Source of the DNA: Gloeocapsa sp. PCC 73106
GTDB lineage: Bacteria; Cyanobacteriota; Cyanobacteriia; Cyanobacteriales; Gloeocapsaceae
Assembly (NCBI RefSeq): GCF_000332035.1
Contig: NZ_ALVY01000219.1
Location: 1-61,481 of the forward strand
Direction of reading: 5' to 3'
Length of the DNA stretch: 61,481 nt
Shown in pieces: positions 32,797 through 42,164 of the stretch. The notes under the pieces are model-generated. The model was given only the letters and a program-made list of their open reading frames with translations. It was not told the DNA's origin and searched no databases. A program made the position numbers and the translations under genes. Within the stretch, counting starts at the first letter, position 1. Each line of letters starts with the position of its first letter.

Positions 32797-33900
32797 ATGA
32801 ATCTTTTAGATAGTTCATTCTGGGCTTTACTCTACAAAGAATTTAAGCAAGTTTTCAAAAATAGAGCTTTTATTATTCTACTCACTATTCCTCCTACGAT
32901 ACAGATAATAGTTTATGGATTTGTCCTGAGTCCTGAAGTAAGTAATTTGAAATTAGGAGTTGTCGACTATGCTAATGTCACTGAAAGTAGAGAATTAATT
33001 CAGGTAATGACCTCTAATTCTCTGTTTAACCTCTCGGCTAATTTAACGAGTGAAAAAGAGTTAACTCGTCTAGTAGAAGAGGGAAAATTAAACGTAGGAG
33101 TAATTATTCCCCCGGAATTTCCCCGCCAACTAACTAATAATCAAGCTACTCTGCAAATATTTATAGATGGTGTTAACGCCAATTCAGCGGGTTTAGCCCA
33201 GAGTTATCTTAGACAAATCATTCAACAGTATAATTTACAATTACAAAATCAAAATACTCTCCCAGTTTCACCTCAAGTTGTTTTTCTTTACAATAAAGGA
33301 CTTACGAGTAGTTGGTTTTTTGTTCCAGGGGCGATCGGTTTAATCCTCAACACCATCACTATGATAGTAGCTTCAATCACTGTGGTGCGGGAAAAAGATA
33401 TGGGAACTTGGGAGCAACTTTTGATGACTCCTTCGACTGGTTGGCAGATTTTGTTGGCGAAAATTATGCCTCTAACTTTGGTATTATTGGGAAACTTGCT
33501 ATTAGCTTTAACTATATCAAGACTGTTATTTGATCTGCCTATACGTGGTAATATTTTTCTCTTTTTTGCTCTTTCTGCTCTCTATATTATGGTGATCATT
33601 AGTTTAGGATTTTTGTTAGCAACAATTTCTAATTCCCAGCAGCAAGTGGTTTTAATGTCTTTTTTCGTCAATCAACCCATGGTACAGATGGCGGGTGTGC
33701 TAAGTCCCATAGAAGCGATGCCCAGTTTTTTCCAATTTCTCTCGCTTTTTAATCCTTTGAGCTATTATACTACTATTTCTAGGGGTATTTTACTCAGGGG
33801 AGTGGGTTTAAACGCATTATGGCCCCACGCTCTAGCTTTATTGGCTTTTTTGGCGATATTTCTGAGTCTAGCTGTTAAAAGAATTCTGAGTAAACAGTAA
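32797..33900 (+). CDS. ABC-2 type transporter permease
   Basis: An inner-membrane permease of 367 residues from MNLLDSSFWALLYKEFKQV. It has the ABC-2 layout: one N-terminal helix, a large extracytoplasmic domain (about residues 50-165) and five C-terminal helices. WEQLLMTPSTGWQILLAKI and the QPMVQMAGVLSPIEAMP loop are typical of YhhJ/YbhS-like exporters. An ATG at 32755 would add a second hydrophobic run and is less likely. No ATP-binding subunit is adjacent, so its ATPase must be encoded elsewhere. Confidence 0.88.
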   Translation: MNLLDSSFWALLYKEFKQVFKNRAFIILLTIPPTIQIIVYGFVLSPEVSNLKLGVVDYANVTESRELIQVMTSNSLFNLSANLTSEKELTRLVEEGKLNVGVIIPPEFPRQLTNNQATLQIFIDGVNANSAGLAQSYLRQIIQQYNLQLQNQNTLPVSPQVVFLYNKGLTSSWFFVPGAIGLILNTITMIVASITVVREKDMGTWEQLLMTPSTGWQILLAKIMPLTLVLLGNLLLALTISRLLFDLPIRGNIFLFFALSALYIMVIISLGFLLATISNSQQQVVLMSFFVNQPMVQMAGVLSPIEAMPSFFQFLSLFNPLSYYTTISRGILLRGVGLNALWPHALALLAFLAIFLSLAVKRILSKQ

Positions 33901-33932
33901 ATCCCTCCCAAGATAGGAGAGATTTATACAAG

Positions 33933-35402
33933 TTAACGAACTCGGAACAACTGGTTATCGGGAAGATTACTAACCGCTCTTTGGAGACTGTTGAGAGACT
34001 GGTTGTAACCAATCACCGCTTGCAAGAAATTACCTCTAGCTTCGGTTAAATCGCGCTGAGCGTCAATAACTTCGGTTTGAGTACCGACACCTGCTTGAAA
34101 GCGTAAACGGGCTAATCTGAGTCGCTCGTCTGCGGTAACTACAGCGGTTTGGGCTGTACCGATGTTTTCGTCATTGGAGAGCAAGTCAAAGAAAGCCGTC
34201 TCCACTTCTAAACGGATTTGATTGCGTTGTTGGGTAAAGCGACTCTCGGCGATTTCAATATCTCGATCGGCTTGTTTTGCTCGTGCAGAAGCTCTACCAC
34301 CGTCGAATAAACGCCAACGCAATCTACCGCCAACCGCGTAACCATCTTTAACGCCGATCTCATCTCCCAAATCATCATCGAGAAAATTGTAGTTAGCAAA
34401 TACACTCAAGTTAGGACGCACTTCCGCTAGAGCGATCTGTCTGTTTTCGGCGCCAATTTCTCTTTCTAGCAATAATCTCTCTAATTCTGCTCTATTTTGA
34501 TACGCTAAGACGATGCTTTGATCTAGGTTTAATCCCCACTCCCCCGCTTCTTGAATTTCATCGGCGGCGGAAAGCTCAACAGTTTGACCAAGATTGAGAG
34601 TTTCGACGAGAGCGCGTCTGGCTGTGCGTTGTTCAGAGATCGCTGTGGTTAAGCCTTGACTGGCGTTAGCTAAATCTACCTCCGCTTGGAGTACGTCAAA
34701 GCGAGTACCTAAGCCCGCTTGTTCTCGTAATTGAGCGTCTCGTAAACTTTGACTGCCGTCTTCTACTGCAGCTTGAGCGATCGCTACCTGTGCGTCGGCA
34801 TTTTGCAACTCGTAGTAATTTTGGGTGATATTAAAGCGAGTTTCTTCGACTACGGTTTCCACATTCAACTGACTAGAGCGTAGGCTTTGTCTTTGTCTGC
34901 GAATAGTAGCACCCCGATTTCCTCCATCGTAGATATCGAAGCTGAGTTCGATGGTGCCAATACCTGCTGTAGTATCTATTTCTCTTTCAGTCAAAAATCT
35001 CTCGTTACTGATTTTAATCGAGGGATCTTTAGAGTATTCTACCTCCGAGTTAAAATCAAGAGTAGGATATAGGGCGGCTTGAGCTTCTCTTAATTGAGAT
35101 TGTGAGCGCTCTAATTCCAATCTTGCTATTTCTACGTCTTTGTTATTGCGTAGTCCTACATCTAGAGCTTGTTGTAGTGTAATTGGAATAACTTCTTGTA
35201 CATTTACTTCCTCGGGATTGGTGGGAAATAGCAGTGGGTTAGCACTGGGTTCAATCCCTGACGGAGGTGGATTTTCGTTGACTTGGGATTCTACTCCAGG
35301 ATCAATTGGGGTAGATTCAGGTAGTTCCTGAGCTAGAGGGCAACCCGCGTATAGTAAAAAACCTACCACACTAAATTTAAACAATTTACCAAAATTTAAC
35401 AT
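33933..35402 (-). CDS. TolC-family outer-membrane efflux protein
   Basis: A 489-residue outer-membrane channel of the TolC/OEP family for type I secretion or efflux. The N-terminus (FKFSVVGFLLYAGCPLAQE) is a signal sequence that may have a lipobox (LYAGC). A Pro/Glu-rich linker precedes two repeated halves, starting ALDVGLRNNKDVEIARLELER and NLDQSIVLAYQNRAELERLLL, each with long coiled-coil stretches. The end reads TEARGNFLQAVIGYNQSLNSLQRAV. It is convergent with the ABC permease gene, 32 bp away, but on the other strand. Confidence 0.92.
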   Translation of the reverse strand: MLNFGKLFKFSVVGFLLYAGCPLAQELPESTPIDPGVESQVNENPPPSGIEPSANPLLFPTNPEEVNVQEVIPITLQQALDVGLRNNKDVEIARLELERSQSQLREAQAALYPTLDFNSEVEYSKDPSIKISNERFLTEREIDTTAGIGTIELSFDIYDGGNRGATIRRQRQSLRSSQLNVETVVEETRFNITQNYYELQNADAQVAIAQAAVEDGSQSLRDAQLREQAGLGTRFDVLQAEVDLANASQGLTTAISEQRTARRALVETLNLGQTVELSAADEIQEAGEWGLNLDQSIVLAYQNRAELERLLLEREIGAENRQIALAEVRPNLSVFANYNFLDDDLGDEIGVKDGYAVGGRLRWRLFDGGRASARAKQADRDIEIAESRFTQQRNQIRLEVETAFFDLLSNDENIGTAQTAVVTADERLRLARLRFQAGVGTQTEVIDAQRDLTEARGNFLQAVIGYNQSLNSLQRAVSNLPDNQLFRVR

Positions 35403-35521
35403 TTGTTTCCGTTCATTACTCCCTTCACATGCTGATTTTAACTAAAAATGACAAAATACTTCTACTTGTCAAAGATCAATATGATATGATATTGCCCTTA
35501 TAGCATTGTTTATCCTTTAGC

Positions 35522-36601
35522 ATGACTCAAAAATATTCTATTACTTTACTTCCCGGAGATGGTATCGGTCCGGAAATTATGGCGAGTACTGTGCTAGTAC
35601 TCCAAGCCATAGCACCAAAATTTGACTTAGAATTAGATTTTCAAGAAGCACTCATTGGGGGTGCAGCTATTGACGCCACAGGATCGCCTTTACCAGAAGC
35701 AACCCTAGAGACTTGTCGTCAGAGTGACGCGGTCTTATTAGCCGCGATTGGTGGTTATCAATGGGATAATTTACCCCGTCAGCAACGACCAGAAACGGGT
35801 TTACTCGGACTTAGACAGGGTTTGGGATTATTTGCTAATCTGCGCCCTGCTACCATTTTTCCCCAGTTAATAGAGGCTTCTACCCTCAAACCAGAGGTAA
35901 TCACTGGAGTGGATATTATGGTGGTAAGAGAGCTGACTGGGGGTATTTATTTTGGTCAACCTAAGGGGATTTTTACCTCTGAAACTCAGAAAAAGCGCGG
36001 TGTCAACACGATGGCTTACCATGAGGAAGAAATCGATCGCATCGCTAAAGTAGCGTTTGAAATTGCCCAAAAGAGAAATAAAAAATTATGCTCCGTCGAT
36101 AAAGCAAATGTACTAGATGTGTCCCAATTATGGCGCGATCGCGTCACCGCAATGGCTCCTCTTTACCCCGATGTAGAATTATCCCATCTTTACGTAGATA
36201 ACGCGGCGATGCAACTAATTCGTAATCCGCGTCAGTTCGATACCATCGTCACAGGGAATCTCTTTGGGGATATTCTCTCCGATGAAGCTGCTATGTTGAC
36301 CGGTAGTATAGGTATGTTACCTTCTGCCAGTTTAGGAGCAAAAGGTCCCGGTGTCTTTGAACCAGTACACGGTTCAGCCCCAGATATAGCGGGTCAAGAT
36401 TTAGCTAATCCCCTAGCTCAAGTACTAAGCGCGGCTATGATGTTACGTTATGGTTTGAATCAGGACGAAGCCGCCACAACGATAGAAAAAGCGGTCTGGA
36501 ATGTACTAGAGAAGGGAATTCGCACCGGAGACATTATGTCAGATGGGATGAAAAAAGTGGGATGTCAAGCTATGGGAGCCGCGTTACTAGAAGTAATTTA
36601 A
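35522..36601 (+). CDS. leuB: 3-isopropylmalate dehydrogenase
   Basis: Oxidises and decarboxylates 3-isopropylmalate in leucine synthesis, NAD-dependent. The 359 residues show [14 protein letters not shown] at the start, substrate-binding arginines and [16 protein letters not shown], plus the metal-binding aspartates in [19 protein letters not shown]. The NAD-binding block [18 protein letters not shown] follows. It is convergent with glgA with no gap between the stops. Confidence 0.97.
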   Translation: MTQKYSITLLPGDGIGPEIMASTVLVLQAIAPKFDLELDFQEALIGGAAIDATGSPLPEATLETCRQSDAVLLAAIGGYQWDNLPRQQRPETGLLGLRQGLGLFANLRPATIFPQLIEASTLKPEVITGVDIMVVRELTGGIYFGQPKGIFTSETQKKRGVNTMAYHEEEIDRIAKVAFEIAQKRNKKLCSVDKANVLDVSQLWRDRVTAMAPLYPDVELSHLYVDNAAMQLIRNPRQFDTIVTGNLFGDILSDEAAMLTGSIGMLPSASLGAKGPGVFEPVHGSAPDIAGQDLANPLAQVLSAAMMLRYGLNQDEAATTIEKAVWNVLEKGIRTGDIMSDGMKKVGCQAMGAALLEVI

Positions 36602-38080
36602 TTACTTATGACGTATATTCTCATAAAGCTCTATATATTGCTCACCCGGGTCATTCCAAGAGTAGTCGTACTCCATTCCTTGTAAAGCGAGTTGCTTAAA
36701 CTCTTCTGGTGAGTTGTACCATAACTTCAGAGCTCTTTCCATAGCTGATTCTAGAGCGGGGTAATCCGTTTGATAAAAGACGTAGCCGTTGCGTTGCTCC
36801 GGGGGTACATCATCGTTGTAATCTCGATCAAAAACGGTGTTAACTAGGCCCCCCACGCCTCGTACTACAGGAACCGTACCGTATTTGAGAGCGATCATCT
36901 GTGTCAAACCACAGGGTTCATAATTACTCGGAACGACGATAATATCGGCTCCTGCGTAAATCAGATGAGATAACTCTTCGTTGAAACCCAATTCTAAGTG
37001 ACAATCAGGGTTGTCGTTCAAAAAGGATTTTTCATGGCGAAAATGCTGATTAATACTCGTTTCTGTCGCCGATCCCAACAGGACGAATTGAGCGCTATTG
37101 TTAAGAGCGTAATAGATAGCGTGATGCACTAGATGCACGCCTTTTTGACCGTCTAAGCGACCAATATAAGCAATAATTGGCTTATCTACCGTTTGTAATA
37201 ACAGACGCTCTCTTAAAGCTTGTTTATTCTGAGCTTTGCCTTCTGAAAAGTTTTTGGGTGTGTAAGGATGGGGAATATAGCGATCTACTTCGGGGTTCCA
37301 AAAATCGTAGTCGATCCCGTTGAGAATACCATGAAATTTATCTTGATACAGATGTAGAGTATGACCTAAACCAGAACCCACTTCGGTAAAGCGAGCTTCA
37401 ACAGCATGATTGGGAGAAACCGTAGTAACGGCGTTGGCGTAGACGATACCTCCTTTCATCATGTTAATAGCAAAGGGGTTAAAATTATCTCTGAGTCGGG
37501 CGTAATTAAAATAATAGGACTCTCGTTTTAATCCTGTGGCTAGGAGTTGTTCATTACCGGCGATTCCTTGGTGTTTAAAGTTATGAATCGTATAACATAC
37601 TCTTTGATGGGGCATACCATGATACTGATAAATTTCATAGAGTAAAACCGGAACCAAACCCGTTTGCCAATCGTGACAGTGAATAACATCGGGACGCTTA
37701 TTACTCCTGAGAAGAAATTCTAAAGCGGCTTTACTAAAAAAAGCAAAACGCATATTATCATCATTGCAGCCATAATAACAACCTCTATTGAAGAAGTTAT
37801 CGCGGCTATGAGGTTCGATAAAAAAGCATAATCGACCGTGGACTCTGCCACAATAGACGGTGCAATGTATGTAAGCATCGTACCAGGGAACATATAAGTC
37901 ACGATAGGCTTCATGTATTCCCCAGATATGGTCGTAGCGCATACAGTCGTACTTGGGTAAAATTAGCTCCACACAGTGACCACGAATTTCTAACTCTCGA
38001 CTAAGTCCATAAACGACATCACCGAGTCCACCGGCTTTGATCACAGGAGCGCATTCTGAAGCAATCTGAATAATATACAT
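36602..38080 (-). CDS. glgA: Glycogen synthase
   Basis: A GT5 enzyme that elongates alpha-1,4-glucan from ADP-glucose. The ADP-glucose-binding KAGGLGDV begins at Lys15 (SECAPVIKAGGLGDVVYGL), and the C-terminal active-site block is VPSNYEPCGLTQMIALKYGTVPVVRGVGGL. The 492 residues match the cyanobacterial GlgA2-like type rather than the GlgA1 type of about 477, a guess from length and motif wording. It lies 36 bp downstream of the P450 stop on the same strand. Confidence 0.95.
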   Translation of the reverse strand: MYIIQIASECAPVIKAGGLGDVVYGLSRELEIRGHCVELILPKYDCMRYDHIWGIHEAYRDLYVPWYDAYIHCTVYCGRVHGRLCFFIEPHSRDNFFNRGCYYGCNDDNMRFAFFSKAALEFLLRSNKRPDVIHCHDWQTGLVPVLLYEIYQYHGMPHQRVCYTIHNFKHQGIAGNEQLLATGLKRESYYFNYARLRDNFNPFAINMMKGGIVYANAVTTVSPNHAVEARFTEVGSGLGHTLHLYQDKFHGILNGIDYDFWNPEVDRYIPHPYTPKNFSEGKAQNKQALRERLLLQTVDKPIIAYIGRLDGQKGVHLVHHAIYYALNNSAQFVLLGSATETSINQHFRHEKSFLNDNPDCHLELGFNEELSHLIYAGADIIVVPSNYEPCGLTQMIALKYGTVPVVRGVGGLVNTVFDRDYNDDVPPEQRNGYVFYQTDYPALESAMERALKLWYNSPEEFKQLALQGMEYDYSWNDPGEQYIELYENIRHK

Positions 38081-38116
38081 CTCTACTTTTACCCAATTTG
38101 AACTATCTACTGTTAA

Positions 38117-39466
38117 TTATCGGACTATTGTTTCCTTAAGGATCATAGGAACACCTCTAGCAGGTCCAAGTAGTACGCCACTGCGTTGCGGTTTTTCTGG
38201 GCGCTGATCAGCTAAGATTAATTCGTAATGAGATAGTATTTCAGCTAGAGCGAGTTTCATTTCAAATTGGGCTAAGACTTCTCCTAAACAACGACGTACT
38301 CCACCACCAAAGGGGAGATATTCGTAAGGAGAAAACTGTTTTTCTAAAAAACGTTCAGGTTTAAACATTTCCGGCTCTGGATAAATCTCAGGACGATGAT
38401 GAATTTGATAGATAGAACCCAGGATAATCGTATTAGCCGGAAAATGATATCCTTCTAATTCGGTAGCTTCTTTGACGAGTCTAGGAAAGGTAACTAGAGC
38501 TATAGGGTATAAGCGTAGGGTTTCTTGACAGACAGCGCTCAGATAGGGTAAACGAGCGATCGCACTAGGATCATGATTCTCTAAAGTAGCTAATTCTGCG
38601 AGAATTTTGGCTTTTACTTCAGGTAGACGGTGAGCCCAATATAAACTCCAAGCTAAAGCATTGGCTGTAGTCTCATAACCGGCGAAGAGTAAGGTCAGTA
38701 ATTCATCCCGCAGTTCTTCATCTGTTAAAGAGTTACCCTCTGAGTCTTTGGCGTTCATTAAGAGTGAGAGAATATCATTGCGCTCAGTCATTCCAGATTG
38801 ACGACGTTCGGCGATTTCTGTGTAAATTAAATCGTCTATTTGTTTTCTAATGCTGAGAAAATAACCCCAGGGACTCCATTTACCTAAGTTTTTTTGTAAG
38901 CTAGGGAAAAAGAGAAAAGCGACGTTGATGGGGACATTAAAAATCCCTAACAGAGAAATTAGTAGGGTTTGCAGTCGTTGGTATCTTTCTCCTTCTCTGA
39001 GACCAAAAACTTCCTGCATCATTACTCCAAGGGTAATTGATTGTGTCAAGGAGCGGGCAGTAAAAACTTGATTATGGGGAGTTTCTGCCATTACTTGGTG
39101 CGTAATTTGACAAATATCGTCGCCGTATTTACTGATCTGCTGACCGTGAAAAGATGGCATTAGTAACTGTCTACGTTGTTTGTGGCGATCGCCTTCTAGC
39201 ATCACCAGAGAATGGTTTCCCAGTAGACTGATGAGTATCTCATTTCCATCTTTACATGCCATAAATTTTTGGCGATCGTTGGTGAGAATATTTTGCAGTA
39301 TCTTAGGATTACTCACTAATACCAGGTGATCTACTATTGGTAATATGCCCGATTTAAATACCTCTGGATGATTTTTACTCGCTTTTTCTAGATAGTTAAT
39401 AGGAGCTAAAATCCACTCCATCGCTTGTAATAAATTGGGTGTTTTTGGTCCTGATATGGTTTTCAT
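38117..39466 (-). CDS. Cytochrome P450, CYP110-like
   Basis: A haem monooxygenase of 449 residues. The I-helix oxygen-binding motif is AGYETTANAL, the K-helix ExxR is in ETLRLYP, and the haem loop is LPFGGGVRRCLGE with ligand Cys393. The style FGGGVRRCLG and the soluble, class I form are typical of CYP110, a cyanobacterial family that oxidises alkanes, fatty acids and terpenes. No terpene synthase or ferredoxin gene is adjacent. A DUF393 gene lies directly upstream (9 bp). Confidence 0.9.
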   Translation of the reverse strand: MKTISGPKTPNLLQAMEWILAPINYLEKASKNHPEVFKSGILPIVDHLVLVSNPKILQNILTNDRQKFMACKDGNEILISLLGNHSLVMLEGDRHKQRRQLLMPSFHGQQISKYGDDICQITHQVMAETPHNQVFTARSLTQSITLGVMMQEVFGLREGERYQRLQTLLISLLGIFNVPINVAFLFFPSLQKNLGKWSPWGYFLSIRKQIDDLIYTEIAERRQSGMTERNDILSLLMNAKDSEGNSLTDEELRDELLTLLFAGYETTANALAWSLYWAHRLPEVKAKILAELATLENHDPSAIARLPYLSAVCQETLRLYPIALVTFPRLVKEATELEGYHFPANTIILGSIYQIHHRPEIYPEPEMFKPERFLEKQFSPYEYLPFGGGVRRCLGEVLAQFEMKLALAEILSHYELILADQRPEKPQRSGVLLGPARGVPMILKETIVR

Positions 39467-39475
39467 AGCTTATTG

Positions 39476-39895
39476 TTATTTGAGACGACAGCGTTGTTCA
39501 CGTTCGGCGACAATTGTGGTGAGATTCGCTCTACCGGTAAATACCAGGCGATACTTAGCCCAAACGCTGTAAATAGCGTCGGCGATCGCTCCTAATATTG
39601 GTAATTTTGTAAAACCGTACACCCAGCCCATTCCTAACAGGCTATAAATACGACGAAATACTTCTAAATTTTCTATTACGGTGTTATCTGGAAGTATGGC
39701 GTGAATCCGGCCCATGGCCGTAGCAAAGTCAATTCCTGCGTTTGCTTCCGGGGAATAGTCATCAGCACTGATATCGACAAAAGCAATCAATCCCCTACCC
39801 CGATCTTTGTTGCGCAGAAAGTTAACTTCACGCAAACATAAGGGACATTCTCCGTCGTATAGGAGTTTAATTTGCCAAGATGGTTCTGAAGACAT
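39476..39895 (-). CDS. DUF393 / DCC-family thiol-disulfide oxidoreductase-like protein
   Basis: A 139-residue protein with the family's DxxCxLC start: LLYDGECPLCLREVNFL, with Cys17 and Cys20 in a thioredoxin-like arrangement. RGLIAFVDISADDY and GRIHAILPDNTVIENLEVFRRIY follow. Predicted redox role is unproven. It stands directly upstream of the P450 gene and is probably transcribed with it. Confidence 0.88.
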   Translation of the reverse strand: MSSEPSWQIKLLYDGECPLCLREVNFLRNKDRGRGLIAFVDISADDYSPEANAGIDFATAMGRIHAILPDNTVIENLEVFRRIYSLLGMGWVYGFTKLPILGAIADAIYSVWAKYRLVFTGRANLTTIVAEREQRCRLK

Positions 39896-39989
39896 AGTTA
39901 GTTATAGTTTTTTACTGCCTATAACTTATGTTAACAATTGTTACGAGATATGCGATCTCTTTTGACAGCATCTATGCTATCATTAATTC

Positions 39990-40412
39990 ATGACTACCAA
40001 AATTGTCGTAGATACTAGTGTTTTTGTCAGTGCGCTAATTGGGTCGGTTGGTCCCAGTCGTGAAGTGATTCGACGTTGTTTGACGGGTGAATATCAGTCA
40101 TTGATAGGAAATGCTCTATTTTGCGAGTATGAATCTGTTATTTTTCGAAAAGAGATCCGCAATTTATGTCCTTTGACTCAAGAGGAAATCTTAGTGTTAC
40201 TGCAAGCTTTTATAAGTGTTAGTCAATGGGTTAATATCTATTTTTTATGGCGACCTAATTTAATGGATGAAACTGACAATCATTTGATTGAATTAGCCTT
40301 AGCGGGAAACGCCTCATACCTTGTCACCAACAATATCAAAGATTTTCAAAATACTGACTTACTATTTCCAACTTTGTCAATTGTCAAACCCGAACAACTA
40401 ATTAGGAGTTAA
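39990..40412 (+). CDS. PIN-domain toxin (type II toxin-antitoxin)
   Basis: A predicted ribonuclease toxin of 140 residues in the COG1569-like group. It has MTTKIVVDTSVFVSALIGSVGPSREVIRRC at the start with the first catalytic Asp, a conserved Glu in LFCEYESV, and the acidic block LMDETDNHLIELALAG followed by YLVTNNIKDF. The antitoxin gene follows by 8 bp, an order (toxin first) that is common for this PIN subgroup. Confidence 0.85.
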   Translation: MTTKIVVDTSVFVSALIGSVGPSREVIRRCLTGEYQSLIGNALFCEYESVIFRKEIRNLCPLTQEEILVLLQAFISVSQWVNIYFLWRPNLMDETDNHLIELALAGNASYLVTNNIKDFQNTDLLFPTLSIVKPEQLIRS

Positions 40413-40420
40413 CTAAAATT

Positions 40421-40639
40421 ATGAGAACTTTAACGATTCGTTTACCAGATGATAAGCATTATCGATTAAAAGAACTTGCCCAAGCTAGAGGGATTAGCCT
40501 CAATAAGCTCATTGAAGAACTTTCGACTATCGCTTTAGCTGAATTTGATGCAGAAAGTCGATTTAAGGCGATGGTAGCCCAAGGAAATCCTGAGAAAGGA
40601 TTGAAAATCTTGTCAAAACTTGACTCTATCACTAAATAG
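40421..40639 (+). CDS. Ribbon-helix-helix antitoxin
   Basis: A 72-residue partner of the PIN toxin just upstream. The N-terminal MRTLTIRLPDDKHYRLKELA with RGISLNKLIEELS is a classic Arc/CopG-like ribbon-helix-helix pattern. The short C-terminal helix region ending GLKILSKLDSITK is the likely toxin contact. Confidence 0.85.
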   Translation: MRTLTIRLPDDKHYRLKELAQARGISLNKLIEELSTIALAEFDAESRFKAMVAQGNPEKGLKILSKLDSITK

Positions 40640-40645
40640 TATTGC

Positions 40646-40822
40646 TTAAATCCCGTAGAAATCCTCATCCAGAATCTGCTCAATCGAAAAAGGACACAAC
40701 AGGGGATACTCACTATCTTCCGGTATCCTTATGACTAATGATTCGAATTCACGATTTTTCAATTGTCTAATCGTTTGATCAATCCAAAGTTGTAGATCGC
40801 GATCGTACAGTGTGTCAGACAT
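40646..40822 (-). CDS. DUF29 remnant or mini-protein with the middle deleted
   Basis: A 58-residue frame on the minus strand. It opens MSDTLYDRDLQLWIDQTIRQ, exactly like DUF29 proteins (LY..D...W......LR), through REFESL. It then jumps to EYPLLCPFSIEQILDEDFYG, which matches the DUF29 C-terminus (CP.t.eQILD..F). The usual central helices, about 70-90 residues, are missing without loss of frame. It is either an in-frame deletion pseudogene or a shortened product. It lies just downstream of the RES toxin gene on the same strand. Confidence 0.65.
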   Translation of the reverse strand: MSDTLYDRDLQLWIDQTIRQLKNREFESLVIRIPEDSEYPLLCPFSIEQILDEDFYGI

Positions 40823-40831
40823 ATATCAATA

Positions 40832-41446
40832 TTAAAGTAAACCGTAATTATACCTCTTTAAAATCTCAGAAAGAAGTAAGGGATGAGCGTCAATTAAGTT
40901 ACCTAAATTACTCTCCCTCAGATGAGGAGCAACACGGTCGAATAATCCACAACAAAATCGGTCATCATCGTGACGAGATCGGTATCTAACCCCATCAACT
41001 TGCATCGGATGCTCCCAAATTGCCCTCACCCACGTGCGAGCGATCGCATAAGATCCCGAAGACAGTCTAGCATCAGCTCCCAACTTAACTAAACTACTAC
41101 CAGTTAAATCGACCAAAATTAACGGATGGTCACAAGAAAGAGTAAAAAGATTTCTTTGTCTAAGAGCCGCTTCTGCCACTCCACGGGCTCCATGTACTCG
41201 ACCATAAGACTCAATAAAAGAGGCATATTCATCTTCGCCAAGGTACAGAATACCATAACCTTGTATTGGTCCATCAAACCTTCCTTTGCCACTGCGATCA
41301 AAGTAAAGAGCCGAAGAATATTGGACGGGATTTAGTCGATACCAGGGGCCACTACTCTCAAAGATAGGTAAAGTACGGGTTGAAAAATCTCCTGGAGGCG
41401 CAGGATGCTCTGGTAAGGGGTCTTTAGGCTGGGATTTGTTTACCAT
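40832..41446 (-). CDS. RES-domain toxin (NAD+-phosphorylase type)
   Basis: RES toxins deplete NAD+. The 204 residues contain the family pattern: an Arg in GPWYRLNPVQYSSALYFD, Tyr and Gly in GYGILYLGEDEYASFIESYG, and the Glu-Ser pair (EYASFIES). RNLFTLSCDHPLILVDLTG and HDDDRFCCGLFDRV follow. It overlaps the antitoxin gene by 23 bp, as in operonic RES-Xre pairs. Confidence 0.85.
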   Translation of the reverse strand: MVNKSQPKDPLPEHPAPPGDFSTRTLPIFESSGPWYRLNPVQYSSALYFDRSGKGRFDGPIQGYGILYLGEDEYASFIESYGRVHGARGVAEAALRQRNLFTLSCDHPLILVDLTGSSLVKLGADARLSSGSYAIARTWVRAIWEHPMQVDGVRYRSRHDDDRFCCGLFDRVAPHLRESNLGNLIDAHPLLLSEILKRYNYGLL

Positions 41447-42113
41447 AGCATGAAGCTGCCCAAACTACGTCGTCAATTTCTCCCGCTCTAAGACGCTCTT
41501 GAGGGGTTGCTCCTCCTAGACGAAGATCCCCCGTTTCAAAAAACATTAACTGCGTCCAAGGATCATATTCTTTCAGTTCCTGTAGCACTTGAACTAGTCC
41601 TGGTAACACTTTTTCCTCATGGAACTGCCATACTGGATAGAGATACCCCCGTCGTCCTAAAGATATTCCCAATAATTGACCATTTCGGCGTCGCTTGTCA
41701 ACGGCTTGTCGAGTCAAGTGCAGCAATGAAGCCACTTCTTCACTCTTTAGAGGTTGACCATCTTGATATAACAGTTCACGCTTGACCATAAGTCCTTTGA
41801 GACGGGCGGCTGCTAAAGGGTCAGATGGGGCTAGTTTCTCTAGGACTTCTTTAGTAGTTAACACTTCTATTATTCTCTCAAAGGGTTCTTTTTCAACTAA
41901 ATTAGGAGAAATTGTGACTTCTTTACTTACTTCTGCAGCAATATCTAGAAAAGCCTGTAAAAATAGCTCACTGCTTTTTTTTTTCTTTATTTCTGATAAG
42001 ACTTCTGATAGAGAATGCTGAAAGATTTGTGGGGCATCAAGGATCTCAGAGATGAGTTTTTGTTCTGCTGATGTCGCATTACGCACTTTTTTGAGTAAAG
42101 TTTCAATTTTCAT
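41424..42113 (-). CDS. Antitoxin of the RES pair, Xre/MbcA-like with HTH
   Basis: A 229-residue protein. A helix-turn-helix is visible in the middle (LKSEEVASLLHLTRQAVDKR). The C-terminal part (YDPWTQLMFF...GGATPQERLRAGEIDDVVWAA) resembles the MbcA/ParS-Xre toxin-binding domain (typically WL.G..P...L..G..D.V). The extended N-terminus of about 100 residues is not recognised. It is the first gene of the operon, with a strong Shine-Dalgarno (AGAAGGAGGG) and a promoter with a palindrome that it may bind itself. Confidence 0.8.
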   Translation of the reverse strand: MKIETLLKKVRNATSAEQKLISEILDAPQIFQHSLSEVLSEIKKKKSSELFLQAFLDIAAEVSKEVTISPNLVEKEPFERIIEVLTTKEVLEKLAPSDPLAAARLKGLMVKRELLYQDGQPLKSEEVASLLHLTRQAVDKRRRNGQLLGISLGRRGYLYPVWQFHEEKVLPGLVQVLQELKEYDPWTQLMFFETGDLRLGGATPQERLRAGEIDDVVWAASCYGKQIPA

Positions 42114-42121
42114 AAATTTAC

Positions 42122-42163
42122 CCTCCTTCTATAAATTTTAACAGAGTTGTACAACTTGGTCAA
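42122..42163 (-). promoter_or_regulatory. Promoter with palindromic operator for the RES-Xre operon
   Basis: Read on the minus strand: TTGACC (42163-42158), a 17-bp spacer, TAAAAT (42140-42135), then the Shine-Dalgarno at 42128-42122, 8 nt before the ATG at 42113. The spacer holds the perfect 12-bp palindrome AGTTGTACAACT (42145-42156), placed to block RNA polymerase when bound. Confidence 0.72.
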
Positions 42164-42164
42164 C

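Noticed and set aside
32797-35402. ABC permease and TolC protein as one exporter operon
   Set aside because: They are on opposite strands and convergent, with no ATPase or membrane-fusion gene between them.
41119-42021. Several frames on the plus strand opposite the RES-Xre genes
   Set aside because: They are shadows of well-supported genes on the other strand, without recognisable protein features.
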